In this document: positions 1 through 7,221 of the stretch, one piece after another
Layout of the letters: the number at the start of each line of letters is the position of its first letter
Position numbering within the stretch: position 1 is the first letter of the stretch
DNA from: Candidatus Aminicenantota bacterium
GTDB taxonomy: Bacteria > Acidobacteriota > B3-B38 > Guanabaribacteriales > B3-B38
NCBI GenBank assembly: GCA_029880275.1
Contig: JAOUOQ010000011.1
Coordinates: 1-21,326, forward strand
DNA length: 21,326 nt
Reading direction: 5' to 3'
Position numbers and translations under genes: made by a program
The notes under the pieces: generated by a model
What the model saw: only the letters and a program-made list of their open reading frames with translations
What the model was told of the DNA's origin: nothing
Databases searched by the model: none

Positions 1-302
1 CCGTGTTTCAGACGGAGCTACAGGCAAGCAGGCTTCCCCTTGCTGCAACCGCTTTCAGCCGGAAGTGAGCCTTCTCCTCTTTCTGCAGGGTTTCGCCTCA
101 GCAATTCCTTTGTCAGCGGACAATTTCCATGGGAAAGAGACCAATTAAGAGTTTTCTGCTTTGATTTTGATAGCGAAGTGAGCTATCTTTGTTAGTGAGA
201 GCCTTACTTTTTTTGATAAGAAGGGATTTATAATAGTAGTAAATGCTGAAATAAATCAGGGTAAAAATAGATTCACATTTTTACTAAGTTATGCTATCAT
301 AA
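1..302. other. No confident gene; upstream region of mgtE
   Basis: I see no supportable gene here. Frame 1 on the plus strand is open from base 1 to a TAG near 201, but its translation has no recognisable motif or clear coding character, so it could be a gene tail or chance. The last 100 bases are A/T-rich and hold a likely promoter for mgtE. I looked for an M-box magnesium riboswitch, which often precedes mgtE genes, and did not recognise one. Confidence 0.4.
204..234 (+). promoter_or_regulatory. Possible sigma70-type promoter for mgtE
   Basis: A perfect TATAAT lies at 229-234. The best -35 candidate is TTACTT at 204-209, with a 19-base spacer, which is longer than ideal. Transcription would begin near 241 and give a leader of about 60 bases before the GTG at 303. 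The call rests on the -10 match only. Confidence 0.3.
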
Positions 303-1682
303 GTGGACAAAATGAAAAAGGAAATGTATCAGCCGAATGTTCTGGTTCTGCTGGAGCTGCTCAGGAAGTTGCTCCACCGAGGGGCGGCTAAAAGGGTGGT
401 CCATCTATTGAGCAATGTGCGGGCGGTCGATATTTCCCGCATTATGACCAGTCTGAGCGACCACGACCGGAAGTCCCTCTTTGCCATCCTCACAGCGCAA
501 AACACCAAGCGAGCAGCGAATATTTTGAGGGAGATTTACCCCTCAGTAGGCATTTCATTTCTTGATAATTGCAGCAAGGAAGAGTTGGTCAGCATCCTCC
601 AGGAATTGCCCTCTGACGACCGGGCGGAGATTATGGGCGATATGTCCGATGAGCTGAGGGAGGAGCTCCTTGAGCTCATGCGGGAGAGAGAATCGGTGGA
701 GGTTCAAGACCTGCTCCGCTACGGGGAGAAGACCGCCGGCAGGATTATGATCCCCGAATTCTTTGCCCTGCCTGAAGATGCCCAGGTGAAGCATGCCATT
801 GAATACCTGCAAAAGTCTACCAATGTGGAGATGGCTTTTTACCTCTATGTGGTGAGCAAATATAACCATTTATTGGGGGTAATCTCCTTGCGGCAGTTGC
901 TCCTGGTTCCCCCGGAGACCAAACTGAGGGATGTGATGAGCCCCGATGTGATAAGTGTCCACCCCGATACCGACCAGGAGGAGGTTGCCCGTATTGTTGC
1001 CCGTTACAATCTGCTGGCAGTCCCGGTGGTGGATGAACAGGGGAAATTGTTAGGCATCATTACCGTAGATGATATTGTAGATATCATCCGGGAAGAAGCT
1101 ACTGAGGACTTCTTGAAGATGGCTGGAATAGGAGCGGAGACCATCTTGGGTAAATCGACCGTAAAGAACTTCCTTACCAAGCTCCCCTGGCTTTTAATCC
1201 CCTGGCTGGGGGAGATAGTGGCTGCAAATATCATCAACTCCTTCCAGGGAGTCTTAACCAAAGTTATTGCACTGGCTGCCTTTATCCCAGTGGTTATGGG
1301 GATGGGGGGTAATATCGCCACCCAGTCCGCGACCATAGTAGTGAGAGGGTTGGTTACCGGCAGGATTAATATCAAAAATATCCGGAAAATCATCTTTAGA
1401 GAGGTGATAGTAGCGGTTCTGCTGGGGGCGGTATATGGGGTGATGCTGGGGTTCATCACCAGGCTTCAGATGGGGAGTATCCCCTTTCTTACCCTCACCG
1501 TCTCCTTGGGCATATTTTGTGCTATGGTTATAGCCGCGGTAGTGGGGAGCTTTGGACCGTTAGCCCTGCAGAAGATGAGGGCAGACCCTGCCGTTGCCAG
1601 CGGACCTTTTGTGACTACTACCACCGATATTTTAGGCTCTGCCATCTATTTCAGCATTGCGTATTTCTTACTTCTGCGTTAG
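303..1682 (+). CDS. mgtE: Magnesium transporter MgtE
   Basis: MgtE is a homodimeric inner-membrane Mg2+ channel gated by its own cytoplasmic domains. The 459-residue product has the full family layout: an N-terminal helical MgtE_N domain (about residues 30-140), a tandem CBS pair (about 145-265, with the second CBS motif VMSPDVISVHPD at 211-222), and a membrane domain from about 285 to the end. The pore signatures are visible: PVVMGMGGNIATQS at 329-342 and DPAVASGPFVTTTTD at 428-442, whose final Asp corresponds to the pore Mg2+ ligand of the family. The start shown is GTG at 303; an in-frame ATG at 312 is an alternative, and neither has a strong Shine-Dalgarno. The TAG stop is followed 13 bases later by the BON gene, so the two are probably cotranscribed. 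Family assignment is firm; transport of Co2+ or other ions cannot be judged from sequence. Confidence 0.96.
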   Translation: MDKMKKEMYQPNVLVLLELLRKLLHRGAAKRVVHLLSNVRAVDISRIMTSLSDHDRKSLFAILTAQNTKRAANILREIYPSVGISFLDNCSKEELVSILQELPSDDRAEIMGDMSDELREELLELMRERESVEVQDLLRYGEKTAGRIMIPEFFALPEDAQVKHAIEYLQKSTNVEMAFYLYVVSKYNHLLGVISLRQLLLVPPETKLRDVMSPDVISVHPDTDQEEVARIVARYNLLAVPVVDEQGKLLGIITVDDIVDIIREEATEDFLKMAGIGAETILGKSTVKNFLTKLPWLLIPWLGEIVAANIINSFQGVLTKVIALAAFIPVVMGMGGNIATQSATIVVRGLVTGRINIKNIRKIIFREVIVAVLLGAVYGVMLGFITRLQMGSIPFLTLTVSLGIFCAMVIAAVVGSFGPLALQKMRADPAVASGPFVTTTTDILGSAIYFSIAYFLLLR

Positions 1683-1695
1683 GGGGAATGCCATC

Positions 1696-2271
1696 ATGAA
1701 AAAGCTTGTATTTCTTATCATTTTTTTAGGGATCATAGCCATCGGTTACCTCTATTTTTATCAACAGAGGTCCCCCTCATCTGATTTCCAGGTGGTCAAG
1801 GAGAAGACGGAGGATGCAAGGCTCAGCATGGCGGTGAAGACCGCTATCGGACTTAACAAAAACTTCAGAGCCTTCGATATAAAGGTGACCGCCCAGGAGG
1901 GGATGGTAACCCTGGAAGGGGAGGTAGCCTCAAAAGCGCAGAAGGAGTTAGCCTACGAAATAGCCAGCCAGGTGAAGGATGTGGAAAGTGTGAAAAACCT
2001 CATCCGGGTTAATCCGGAAAAGGCCGAGAGAAAGGAACGCCGCACCCTGGGGGAGACCATTGATGACGGGAAAATTATGGCTTCGGTTAAGTCAGCCTTC
2101 TCCCTTGACAGAAGGTTGGAAGGGACCCACATCAAGGTGAAGGTCTATAAAGGAGTGGTCTTTCTGGAAGGGACGGTCAATAATGATGCTCAGAAGCGGT
2201 TAGCAGTGCGGATTGCCAGGGATATAGACCAGGTCAGCGATGTAAAGGACGAGATCAAAGTGGTAAAGTAG
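1696..2271 (+). CDS. Membrane-anchored protein with two BON domains
   Basis: A 191-residue protein beginning at ATG 1696. An in-frame upstream start at 1657 would lie inside mgtE, whereas 1696 follows the GGGGGA Shine-Dalgarno that abuts the mgtE stop. Residues 4-22 form one hydrophobic segment with no clear cleavage site, so it is either an inner-membrane anchor or an uncleaved signal. Two BON repeats follow, at about 41-106 and 125-190; each has the pattern of a helix, a G-hydrophobic-V-x-LEG strand (VTLEGEVAS at 71-79 and VFLEGTVNN at 155-163) and a closing strand. BON domains in OsmY and related proteins associate with membranes or other envelope components. The tight pairing with mgtE suggests a periplasmic partner of the magnesium channel or a general envelope-stress protein; this is inference. 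The link 107-124 is highly charged. Confidence 0.85.
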   Translation: MKKLVFLIIFLGIIAIGYLYFYQQRSPSSDFQVVKEKTEDARLSMAVKTAIGLNKNFRAFDIKVTAQEGMVTLEGEVASKAQKELAYEIASQVKDVESVKNLIRVNPEKAERKERRTLGETIDDGKIMASVKSAFSLDRRLEGTHIKVKVYKGVVFLEGTVNNDAQKRLAVRIARDIDQVSDVKDEIKVVK

Positions 2272-2446
2272 GGAAACAATCCCCCTTCTTCTTTAAGTGC
2301 TCCTGCCAGATACATATGAGAGATAAACCTTTTTGATAATTGTAGACTCTCCGTATTTTCCTTTAGATTAATTAAGATTTTCCTCAGAGATTAAGTAAGT
2401 TATTGCTAAGGGCGATAATTCTGGGCTGATTAATAACTCACTATCA

Positions 2447-2923
2447 TTAGAAGGTCCACATCAATCCGATGGAGAACTTCATCCAGAGACCTCCTTCACC
2501 CAGGTAGAAGCGTGAGTCAAAGCGTATCTTATAGCTCTTCTTTATATCCATATGCCATTTCATCCCCCCGCCCCACATCAAATAGGTATATTCGGCCCAA
2601 CTCTCTCCGAATAATGAAACCCCTCCTAAAATATAAGGGAATATATGATTACTGCCGATATCGAAAGTGGAAATAAATGCTGCACTCATACCATAATAGT
2701 CGTGTCGCCCAGTAAACATATAATACACCTCCCCCTCTAATTCCAATTGGGAAATAAAGCTGTAGCCCACTGCTCCGCCGATTCCGAAAGCCCCCCCTCC
2801 ATCTAAAAAGAAAGACTCAAACAGGGTGGTGTTCCATTTAGGTTGGTCATCGCTCTCCCCATAAAGCCCCGTTGCCAGCAACAGCAGGAAGAATGATGTA
2901 ATTAGGATCCTATACTTCCTCAT
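2447..2923 (-). CDS. Small outer-membrane beta-barrel protein
   Basis: A 158-residue protein with a clear Sec signal peptide (charged MRKYR, a hydrophobic stretch to about residue 20, then LYGES as a plausible cleavage region). The mature part alternates polar and hydrophobic residues with many Gly and aromatic residues (for example GGAFGIGGAVGYSF at 43-56, ELEGEVYYMF at 61-70) and ends in Phe (LMWTF), the usual C-terminal signal for BAM-assisted insertion. About eight strands fit the length, as in OmpA-like or OmpW-like barrels. ATG 2923 is preceded by AGGT eight bases upstream. It is the last gene of a minus-strand run of three envelope genes and the only unbroken one. No function can be given beyond an outer-membrane barrel. 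Confidence 0.75.
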   Translation of the reverse strand: MRKYRILITSFFLLLLATGLYGESDDQPKWNTTLFESFFLDGGGAFGIGGAVGYSFISQLELEGEVYYMFTGRHDYYGMSAAFISTFDIGSNHIFPYILGGVSLFGESWAEYTYLMWGGGMKWHMDIKKSYKIRFDSRFYLGEGGLWMKFSIGLMWTF

Positions 2924-2990
2924 CCTTATCTACCTATTCTTTTCTTTAAATAGTTCCGTCGATTTTTTAGTCTTCTGCTTCATCCACGAC

Positions 2991-3008
2991 ATATTATACA
3001 TATAATAT
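2991..3008. repeat. Perfect 8+8 inverted repeat over a -10 box
   Basis: The bases ATATTATA (2991-2998) and TATAATAT (3001-3008) form a perfect palindrome around two bases. It overlaps the TATAAT of the candidate promoter for the 2447-2923 barrel. It could be an operator for a dimeric repressor, or simply a product of A/T richness. Confidence 0.35.
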
Positions 3009-3021
3009 AGTAAGGAGATAA
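2993..3021 (-). promoter_or_regulatory. Possible promoter for the 2447-2923 barrel gene
   Basis: On the minus strand a perfect TATAAT (2998-2993) lies 17 bases from a weak -35 TTATCT (3021-3016). Transcription would start about 65 bases before the ATG at 2923. It would let this gene be expressed independently of the two damaged genes upstream. Confidence 0.35.
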
Positions 3022-3030
3022 TGGGAAGCA

Positions 3031-3386
3031 TCACTTCTTCACCAGAGTAATATCCATATTAGTCAGCTTTTCTGCCGGTCTGAGAGCCAAAACTCCCAGA
3101 GAGCAGGGCTGGTAATCGGGATGGTGGACTTCTATGAGAAGTTTTTTGTCCGGGTTGATATTTCTGATGAAGAAAATCCCATCTATGCCGGTAGTCTTCC
3201 TCCCGCTGTGCCAGTCTATCTGCAGAGCAGATTTTATCTTATCAATGTATGTAACCTTTATCTCAGCACCGGCTATCAGTATATTTGATTCGTCCTTTAC
3301 GATACCCTCTATCTCCACTGCCTGGGGCAGCGATACAAAGAGATTGATTACGCTCCCATTACCATAGCTTTAGTCAGCCCTTTCAT
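3031..3386 (-). pseudogene. Exported carboxypeptidase-regulatory-like domain protein, frameshifted
   Basis: The intact reading frame (3318-3031, 95 residues from a GTG) is a TTR-like/CarboxypepD_reg beta-sandwich: VEIEGIVKDESNILIAGAEI opens it, then a TGIDGIFFIRNI turn, EVHHPDYQP and the closing DITLVKK. Such domains often sit on exported or outer-membrane proteins. Its GTG has no Shine-Dalgarno and would leave the protein without export signal. Upstream, ATG 3386 has a strong AAAGGAG (3399-3393, six bases away) and starts MKGLTKAMVMGA, then stops. Adding one G to the GGG run (CCC at 3355-3357 on the plus strand) joins the frames and restores a signal peptide that reaches LPQA just before VEIEG; the restored product is 118 residues. 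It follows the broken barrel gene by 32 bases. It is either a true frameshift or a homopolymer error. Confidence 0.65.
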
Positions 3387-3418
3387 TTTGGGCTCCTTTC
3401 TTTAAAAATGGTTTTTGT

Positions 3419-4018
3419 TTAGAACCTATAGCTTAATCCTAAGGCAAGTCTTTTAGTTACCGTGTATACCGCCGGAAACCGGTGGATTTTATATAAGAGC
3501 CTTAATGCCCATTCATCTGATATATTAATCTTTAAGCCGGCGCCAAAGTTAATAAATTGAAACCAGAAACTCTCATATACATATTTTTTCTTTTCCATAG
3601 TTGTATTGTAAAAACGCGTGATTTCCTCACGGTCATACTGATAACCCATGCCCACGGTGAGAAACAATTTAGTAGGTCTTTTAATCCTGGTGAGGTCGAA
3701 ATAGAATAGCAAATTGATATCCCCAAGGATGCGATACATATCAAGCTAAATAGCGCTCTCCTCTTCCAAGTGTGGGAGATAATTAATTTCACCCTCTAAG
3801 CTAATACGAGGGGTTATATAGTACTCCAGACCCAGACCGATGCTATATGTATTAAAATAATATAGTCGAGATAAATCACTGCCGTTACCTCCTGCCCCGA
3901 AATAACCGCTTATCTCCAGCCTCTTATCATCCTTCTTCTCCTGAGCAGACAGGTCAACCGCACAGAAAAGGAGAACTATGGCTATACTTAGTATGGCTAT
4001 TAAAGACTTCATAGACAC
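3419..4018 (-). pseudogene. Outer-membrane beta-barrel protein interrupted by an in-frame TAG
   Basis: Two pieces in the same frame make one small barrel. The N-terminal piece (4018-3746) carries a signal peptide (MKSLIAILSIAIVLLF through DLSAQ) and strands such as SIGLGLEYYITPRISLEGEI. It ends at TAG (3748-3746). The frame continues without another stop through LDMYRILGDINLLFYFDL to GLSYRF and TAA, ending in the terminal Phe typical of BAM substrates. Rejoined, it is about 198 residues. The GTG at 4018 has GGGAG five bases upstream; the ATG at 4012 is the alternative with an 11-base gap. TAG also ends mgtE and the BON gene here, so routine recoding of TAG is unlikely. A nonsense mutation, a sequencing error, or independent use of the C-terminal piece from ATG 3739 are the options; the last would lack a signal peptide. 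No specific function is recognisable. Confidence 0.7.
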
Positions 4019-4356
4019 TATGGCTCCCTTACAGCCAATTTCTCCTTTTGACCGCCTCCTTAGAGCGCTGAGCATTTTTAGTGTAGTAACCAATTTCTTT
4101 TTAGTCAAGAAAAAAATGCAATAGGAATGGAATTTATGGTGAGTGATGTTAACACAGGTTTCCCATGAACTATTTGGCATGGAACAATGGAGATACTTAG
4201 TTACCACGTGCATTCCCATCTTTGGAAAAACAGGCTTGTGCTGGAGTAAAAAATAATCTTGCATTTAACATTTAAATCCCCCATGCTATTAGGGTGGTTG
4301 CCTCTCATAATGTAAAGAGTAATAGCGCAGTGACTAATTAGCCGTAGCAGAGTATT
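4019..4356. other. Divergent intergenic region, no gene seen
   Basis: This region separates the minus-strand barrel gene from the plus-strand HAD gene. Frames here lack family features. It contains the minus-strand promoter at 4080-4108. I could not pick a convincing promoter for the HAD gene, which also lacks a visible Shine-Dalgarno. Confidence 0.5.
4080..4108 (-). promoter_or_regulatory. Sigma70-type promoter for the envelope gene cluster
   Basis: On the minus strand TTGACT (4108-4103) and TACACT (4085-4080) are separated by exactly 17 bases. Transcription would start near 4073, about 55 bases before the GTG at 4018. The -35 matches five of six consensus bases and the -10 four of six. Confidence 0.5.
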
Positions 4357-5004
4357 ATGATTAAAGTAATCTCTTTTGATATGGATGGCACTCTCATTGA
4401 TAACGAGTTCAATCGTTACATATGGTATCAAGCTGTACCGGAGCTCTATTCCCGGCAGTATAACATAGAGTTTCAGAAGGCGAAGGCTTATGTCTCTGAT
4501 GAATACGACCGCATTGGGATGAACGCTCTGGAATGGTATGATATCAAATTCTGGTTTCGCCATTTCCGGCTGGAGGCCGATTGGAAGGAAGCTCTCCAGA
4601 AAAATGCCCACCGGGTCAACCTATATCACGAAGTAAAGCCGACTCTGGCGAAATTGAGCAAATATTATAAGCTGGTGGTCACATCCCTGGTCTCAAGGGA
4701 ATTTCTGGAGGTGGAGGTGCAGGTGGTGGGCAATCATTTTCAGCGGCTTTTTTCAGTGACCTCAGATTTCCATCAGGTTAAGAAGACCCCTGAAGTATAC
4801 TATTCAATTTGCCGCCATCTTGAGATAGCGCCCGGCGAGATGGTCCATATAGGAGACGACCATCTCTCCGATTTCCTCATTCCCCGTGAGCGAGGAATTC
4901 GCTCATTCTACCTGGACCGCCACGGGCAGTCAGAAGGGAGCGATGTGGTCCACAGCCTCGAAGAGGTAACCCGTAAGCTCCTCGGGGAGCGGGAAAATCT
5001 GTAA
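4357..5004 (+). CDS. HAD-superfamily hydrolase (probable phosphatase)
   Basis: A 215-residue HAD hydrolase. Motif I is DMDGT at 8-12, with Asp8 the nucleophile and Asp10 the acid/base. Motif II is the VVTS stretch at 107-110. The motif III lysine lies in VKKTPEVYY (141-149), and motif IV is the GDD at 166-168 before HLSDF. A helical cap domain fits residues 16-90. The KTPEVYY-to-GDD arrangement is that of phosphoglycolate-phosphatase-like HAD phosphatases acting on small phosphorylated metabolites; the substrate cannot be read from the sequence. It stands alone between two minus-strand groups and starts at the first ATG. Confidence 0.88.
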   Translation: MIKVISFDMDGTLIDNEFNRYIWYQAVPELYSRQYNIEFQKAKAYVSDEYDRIGMNALEWYDIKFWFRHFRLEADWKEALQKNAHRVNLYHEVKPTLAKLSKYYKLVVTSLVSREFLEVEVQVVGNHFQRLFSVTSDFHQVKKTPEVYYSICRHLEIAPGEMVHIGDDHLSDFLIPRERGIRSFYLDRHGQSEGSDVVHSLEEVTRKLLGERENL

Positions 5005-5345
5005 TCCTTAATAATTCAATAAGATAAAATTACATACCGATGTTTATGATAAAGGAGCAGGGGTCTATTCCCATCTTGGCTCCTGCTATCAGCAGCTATT
5101 TTCTGGCAGCTGCCGACAGAACGAAGATACCAATCAGAAGGCAAATGTTATGAGCCAGATTCCCTATTACTTCCCCAATTAGAGTCGAATATACTACTTC
5201 AACAATCGGGAATTGGTGCTACCGGGAAGAAGCGGAAGCCTCTTTCCAGAGGGGGTGCCATAACAGAGTCTCCCTCACCTATAAGACCTAAGGATGAGGG
5301 AAATTCTCCATGGACTGAGGAATCCCCCCGGGAGTTTTCTAATTA
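5005..5345. other. Convergent intergenic region with a possible gene remnant
   Basis: The region lies between two convergent genes. On the minus strand a frame from 5218 to the TAG at 5098-5096 encodes 40 residues that look like the hydrophobic tail of a membrane protein (a segment such as NICLLIGIFVLSAAARK), but it has no start codon or ribosome site. Near 5045-5085 the repeated AGCAGG/CCTGCT could form a weak hairpin. Nothing else is supportable. Confidence 0.35.
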
Positions 5346-6458
5346 TTACATTCCCTGAGTTTTTTTGCTAAGCAGGTCCATCTGCTCTTCCACCCCTCGC
5401 TTCACCTCTTCTACTCCGATTAAGCGGATGCAGGGGTAGGGTGGTTGATGGAAGCACTTTTTCCCGGGGCAAGGGCTGCACGGCAAGGGGTATCTTATCA
5501 GGGAGTAGCTGGTCTTCCAGGGGTGCCATTGGCGGGGGTCAGAGGCCCCAAAGATGGCTACGACATTCTTTTTTAAAGCCGCTGCCAGGTGCATGGGTCC
5601 GCTGTCGTTGCCTATAAAGAGCAGCCCCTCATCGATAAGAGCGACCAGGTCATCCAGAGGGGGAGCGATGAGGCAGGGAAGAGGCTTGCGCACCTCTTTG
5701 GCGATTTCATGGGCAATATGCGCCTCCACCTCTCCCACCACCACAACTGCCGGGTAGCCGTATCGCTTCTGCAGCCAATCTGCCAGGCGGGCGAAATTGA
5801 CCGCCGCCCACCGCTTGCTGGGAAAGGTAGCAGCCGGATGAATCACGAAGAAGGGGTCCCCCTTTTTAATCCCCAAAGCGCTGAGCTTCGCCCTCACTCG
5901 GTCCTTGCTATGCTCATCTACCGGTATGTGAAGCTCTTCGCTGTTGATGGGCACCCCCAGGTATTTGATCAAAGCCAGTTGGTTCTTTACCGTATGGAGA
6001 GGGGGTTTTTCCAGCCATACCTCCTCAGGGGGAGGAACCACAATATCGTAGACATAGCCATGCCGGAAGCTGCTCGCTCCTATCTTATAGCGGGCTTGAC
6101 TGAAATAGGTACACATCACGCTGCGAGAGCCTCCATGAAGATTAACCGCTAAATCAAACTGATAAGAGGGCAGCCAACCCCACAACAGCTTGGGATGGTA
6201 AAAATAACCTTTTTCTGCGGGGACTTTCCCCCGATAGGTCACTATGACTTGATCAAGATAAGGGTTATGGGTAAAAAGCTTTTGGAGAGGATGGTCAATT
6301 ATGAGGGCTAAAAATAGCTCGCTTTTCCACTGCTTGAGGGCTCTCAGGCAAGGGGTCATTAATACCGCATCACCCAGGGAGCGCAGTCTGATCAATAGTG
6401 CCTTAGAGATAGCAGACCAGTCGACTAATTCGTTAGGAAGGGGTGTGCTCTTCCTCAT
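5346..6458 (-). CDS. Glycosyltransferase family 9 (LPS heptosyltransferase family)
   Basis: A 370-residue GT9 enzyme, which transfers heptose or a related sugar from an ADP-sugar to lipopolysaccharide core on the cytoplasmic face of the inner membrane. Visible family motifs are LLIRLRSLGDAVLMTPCLRAL (21-41; the GD contains the conserved Asp of the N-terminal Rossmann domain), HPAATFPSKRW (207-217), GNDSGPMHLAAAL (283-295, donor-binding site) and IFGASDPRQWHP (302-313). The C-terminal CSPCPGKKCF (327-336) cysteine cluster is seen in many GT9 members of uncharacterised specificity. The ATG at 6458 lies 26 bases inside the upstream Trm112-like gene, implying translational coupling. Family is firm; acceptor and sugar are unknown. 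Confidence 0.92.
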   Translation of the reverse strand: MRKSTPLPNELVDWSAISKALLIRLRSLGDAVLMTPCLRALKQWKSELFLALIIDHPLQKLFTHNPYLDQVIVTYRGKVPAEKGYFYHPKLLWGWLPSYQFDLAVNLHGGSRSVMCTYFSQARYKIGASSFRHGYVYDIVVPPPEEVWLEKPPLHTVKNQLALIKYLGVPINSEELHIPVDEHSKDRVRAKLSALGIKKGDPFFVIHPAATFPSKRWAAVNFARLADWLQKRYGYPAVVVVGEVEAHIAHEIAKEVRKPLPCLIAPPLDDLVALIDEGLLFIGNDSGPMHLAAALKKNVVAIFGASDPRQWHPWKTSYSLIRYPLPCSPCPGKKCFHQPPYPCIRLIGVEEVKRGVEEQMDLLSKKTQGM

Positions 6459-6621
6459 CTATGCTCGCTTCGTCAACAAGCATTATAGGTATATCGTCTT
6501 TTATAGGGTATACCCGATGGCACCTGGGGCATCGAAGTCCCTTCTTATCGCTGGTGAGTTCCACCCCTTCTTTGCACAAAGGGCAGGCTAAAATTTTCAA
6601 TAGCTCAGGGTCAATAGACAT
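6433..6621 (-). CDS. Trm112/YcaR-family zinc-ribbon protein
   Basis: A 62-residue protein beginning SIDPELLKILACPLCKEG, the hallmark of the Trm112/YcaR family. Cys13, Cys16, Cys31 and Cys34 (CPLC and CPRC) form a zinc ribbon, followed by the conserved YPIKDDIPIML (38-48). Trm112 in eukaryotes and archaea activates methyltransferases; the role of bacterial YcaR-like proteins is less clear, and they are often found near LPS and lipid A genes, as here with GT9. AGAGGT lies just upstream of the ATG. The acidic tail (DEASIDEEEH) goes past the core fold, and its last 26 bases are shared with the GT9 start. Confidence 0.9.
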   Translation of the reverse strand: MSIDPELLKILACPLCKEGVELTSDKKGLRCPRCHRVYPIKDDIPIMLVDEASIDEEEHTPS

Positions 6622-6677
6622 CTTTGACCTCTTTCCTTAAGATAGTCTCACATGATGACTATGGTAAAAAAGAGGGG

Positions 6678-6977
6678 CTAAGTTTCTTCCACATCCCCAT
6701 CTTCAACACTTATCTTCAGCGATTTGAGAAACTCTCTATCAAGTGGATTAATCTTCAGCTTAATAGGTCTCGCTTCTCCCTTGCTGCTGGAAGAGGCACT
6801 CTTCCTATTTGTCGCCTTATCAATCCCTATAGTGGCCTCAATCACCAGAAATATGTCATAGCCTTTTCCCTTCATCTTCTTGATGGCGTCCCTAATGGTA
6901 TCGGAACTGGAAAGGGATTCGTTAATAGCGCTGCTCAATTCCTTGATCAACCATTTTATATTATCGTCAAGCTGCAC
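6678..6977 (-). CDS. Conserved-looking protein of unknown function (99 aa)
   Basis: I do not recognise this family. The protein has an N-terminal helical region (1-38), a short hydrophobic strand DIFLVIEATIGI (41-52), a Ser-rich flexible linker (59-67) and a C-terminal segment with KINPLDREFLKSLKIS (75-90). It has no signal peptide or membrane segment, so it should be cytoplasmic. The GTG start at 6977 has GGGAG six bases upstream. It heads the minus-strand group with the Trm112-like and GT9 genes, 56 bases before the former. That it is a real gene is supported by the ribosome site and codon-like composition. Its function is open. Confidence 0.6.
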   Translation of the reverse strand: MQLDDNIKWLIKELSSAINESLSSSDTIRDAIKKMKGKGYDIFLVIEATIGIDKATNRKSASSSSKGEARPIKLKINPLDREFLKSLKISVEDGDVEET

Positions 6978-7139
6978 CCCAATCTCCCTTTGACTAAGAA
7001 GGGTTAACTTATATACTCCTTTAAAGAGACGAATTTTTGCAAGTCACACTTAATTTTTATAACATATCCTCTCTGTAAAAGCAAGAAGTAGTTGCTTAAT
7101 CTTTCTAACGCTCCTTATTCGTCCGCCTACCGAGGAAAA

Positions 7140-7167
7140 TCGTTTGTTTTTCTACCCTGGCTATGAT
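7140..7167 (+). promoter_or_regulatory. Possible promoter for nadB
   Basis: TATGAT at 7162-7167 is preceded at 16 bases by TCGTTT (7140-7145), a weak -35. It would give a leader of about 48 bases to the ATG at 7222. I saw no recognisable NrtR or NiaR operator. Confidence 0.22.
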
Positions 7168-7221
7168 AACATTTAGCAGAAATAATTTGTTAAGCAAAAA
7201 GGGAAATATTTAGAACTTGAA

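Noticed and set aside
1..302. Magnesium riboswitch before mgtE
   Set aside because: I could not recognise the conserved M-box helices or loops in this region. A covariance-model search would be decisive.
1004..1459. Minus-strand open frame of 151 codons inside mgtE
   Set aside because: It lies wholly within the well-supported MgtE membrane domain and is a shadow frame of biased codons.
4019..4264. N-terminal extension of the barrel gene to an ATG at 4264
   Set aside because: The extension would precede a clear signal peptide, covers the best promoter, and has no ribosome site. GTG 4018 or ATG 4012 fits better.
5589..6152. Plus-strand open frame of 187 codons opposite the GT9 gene
   Set aside because: The opposite strand carries all GT9 motifs in order, and this frame shows none of any family.
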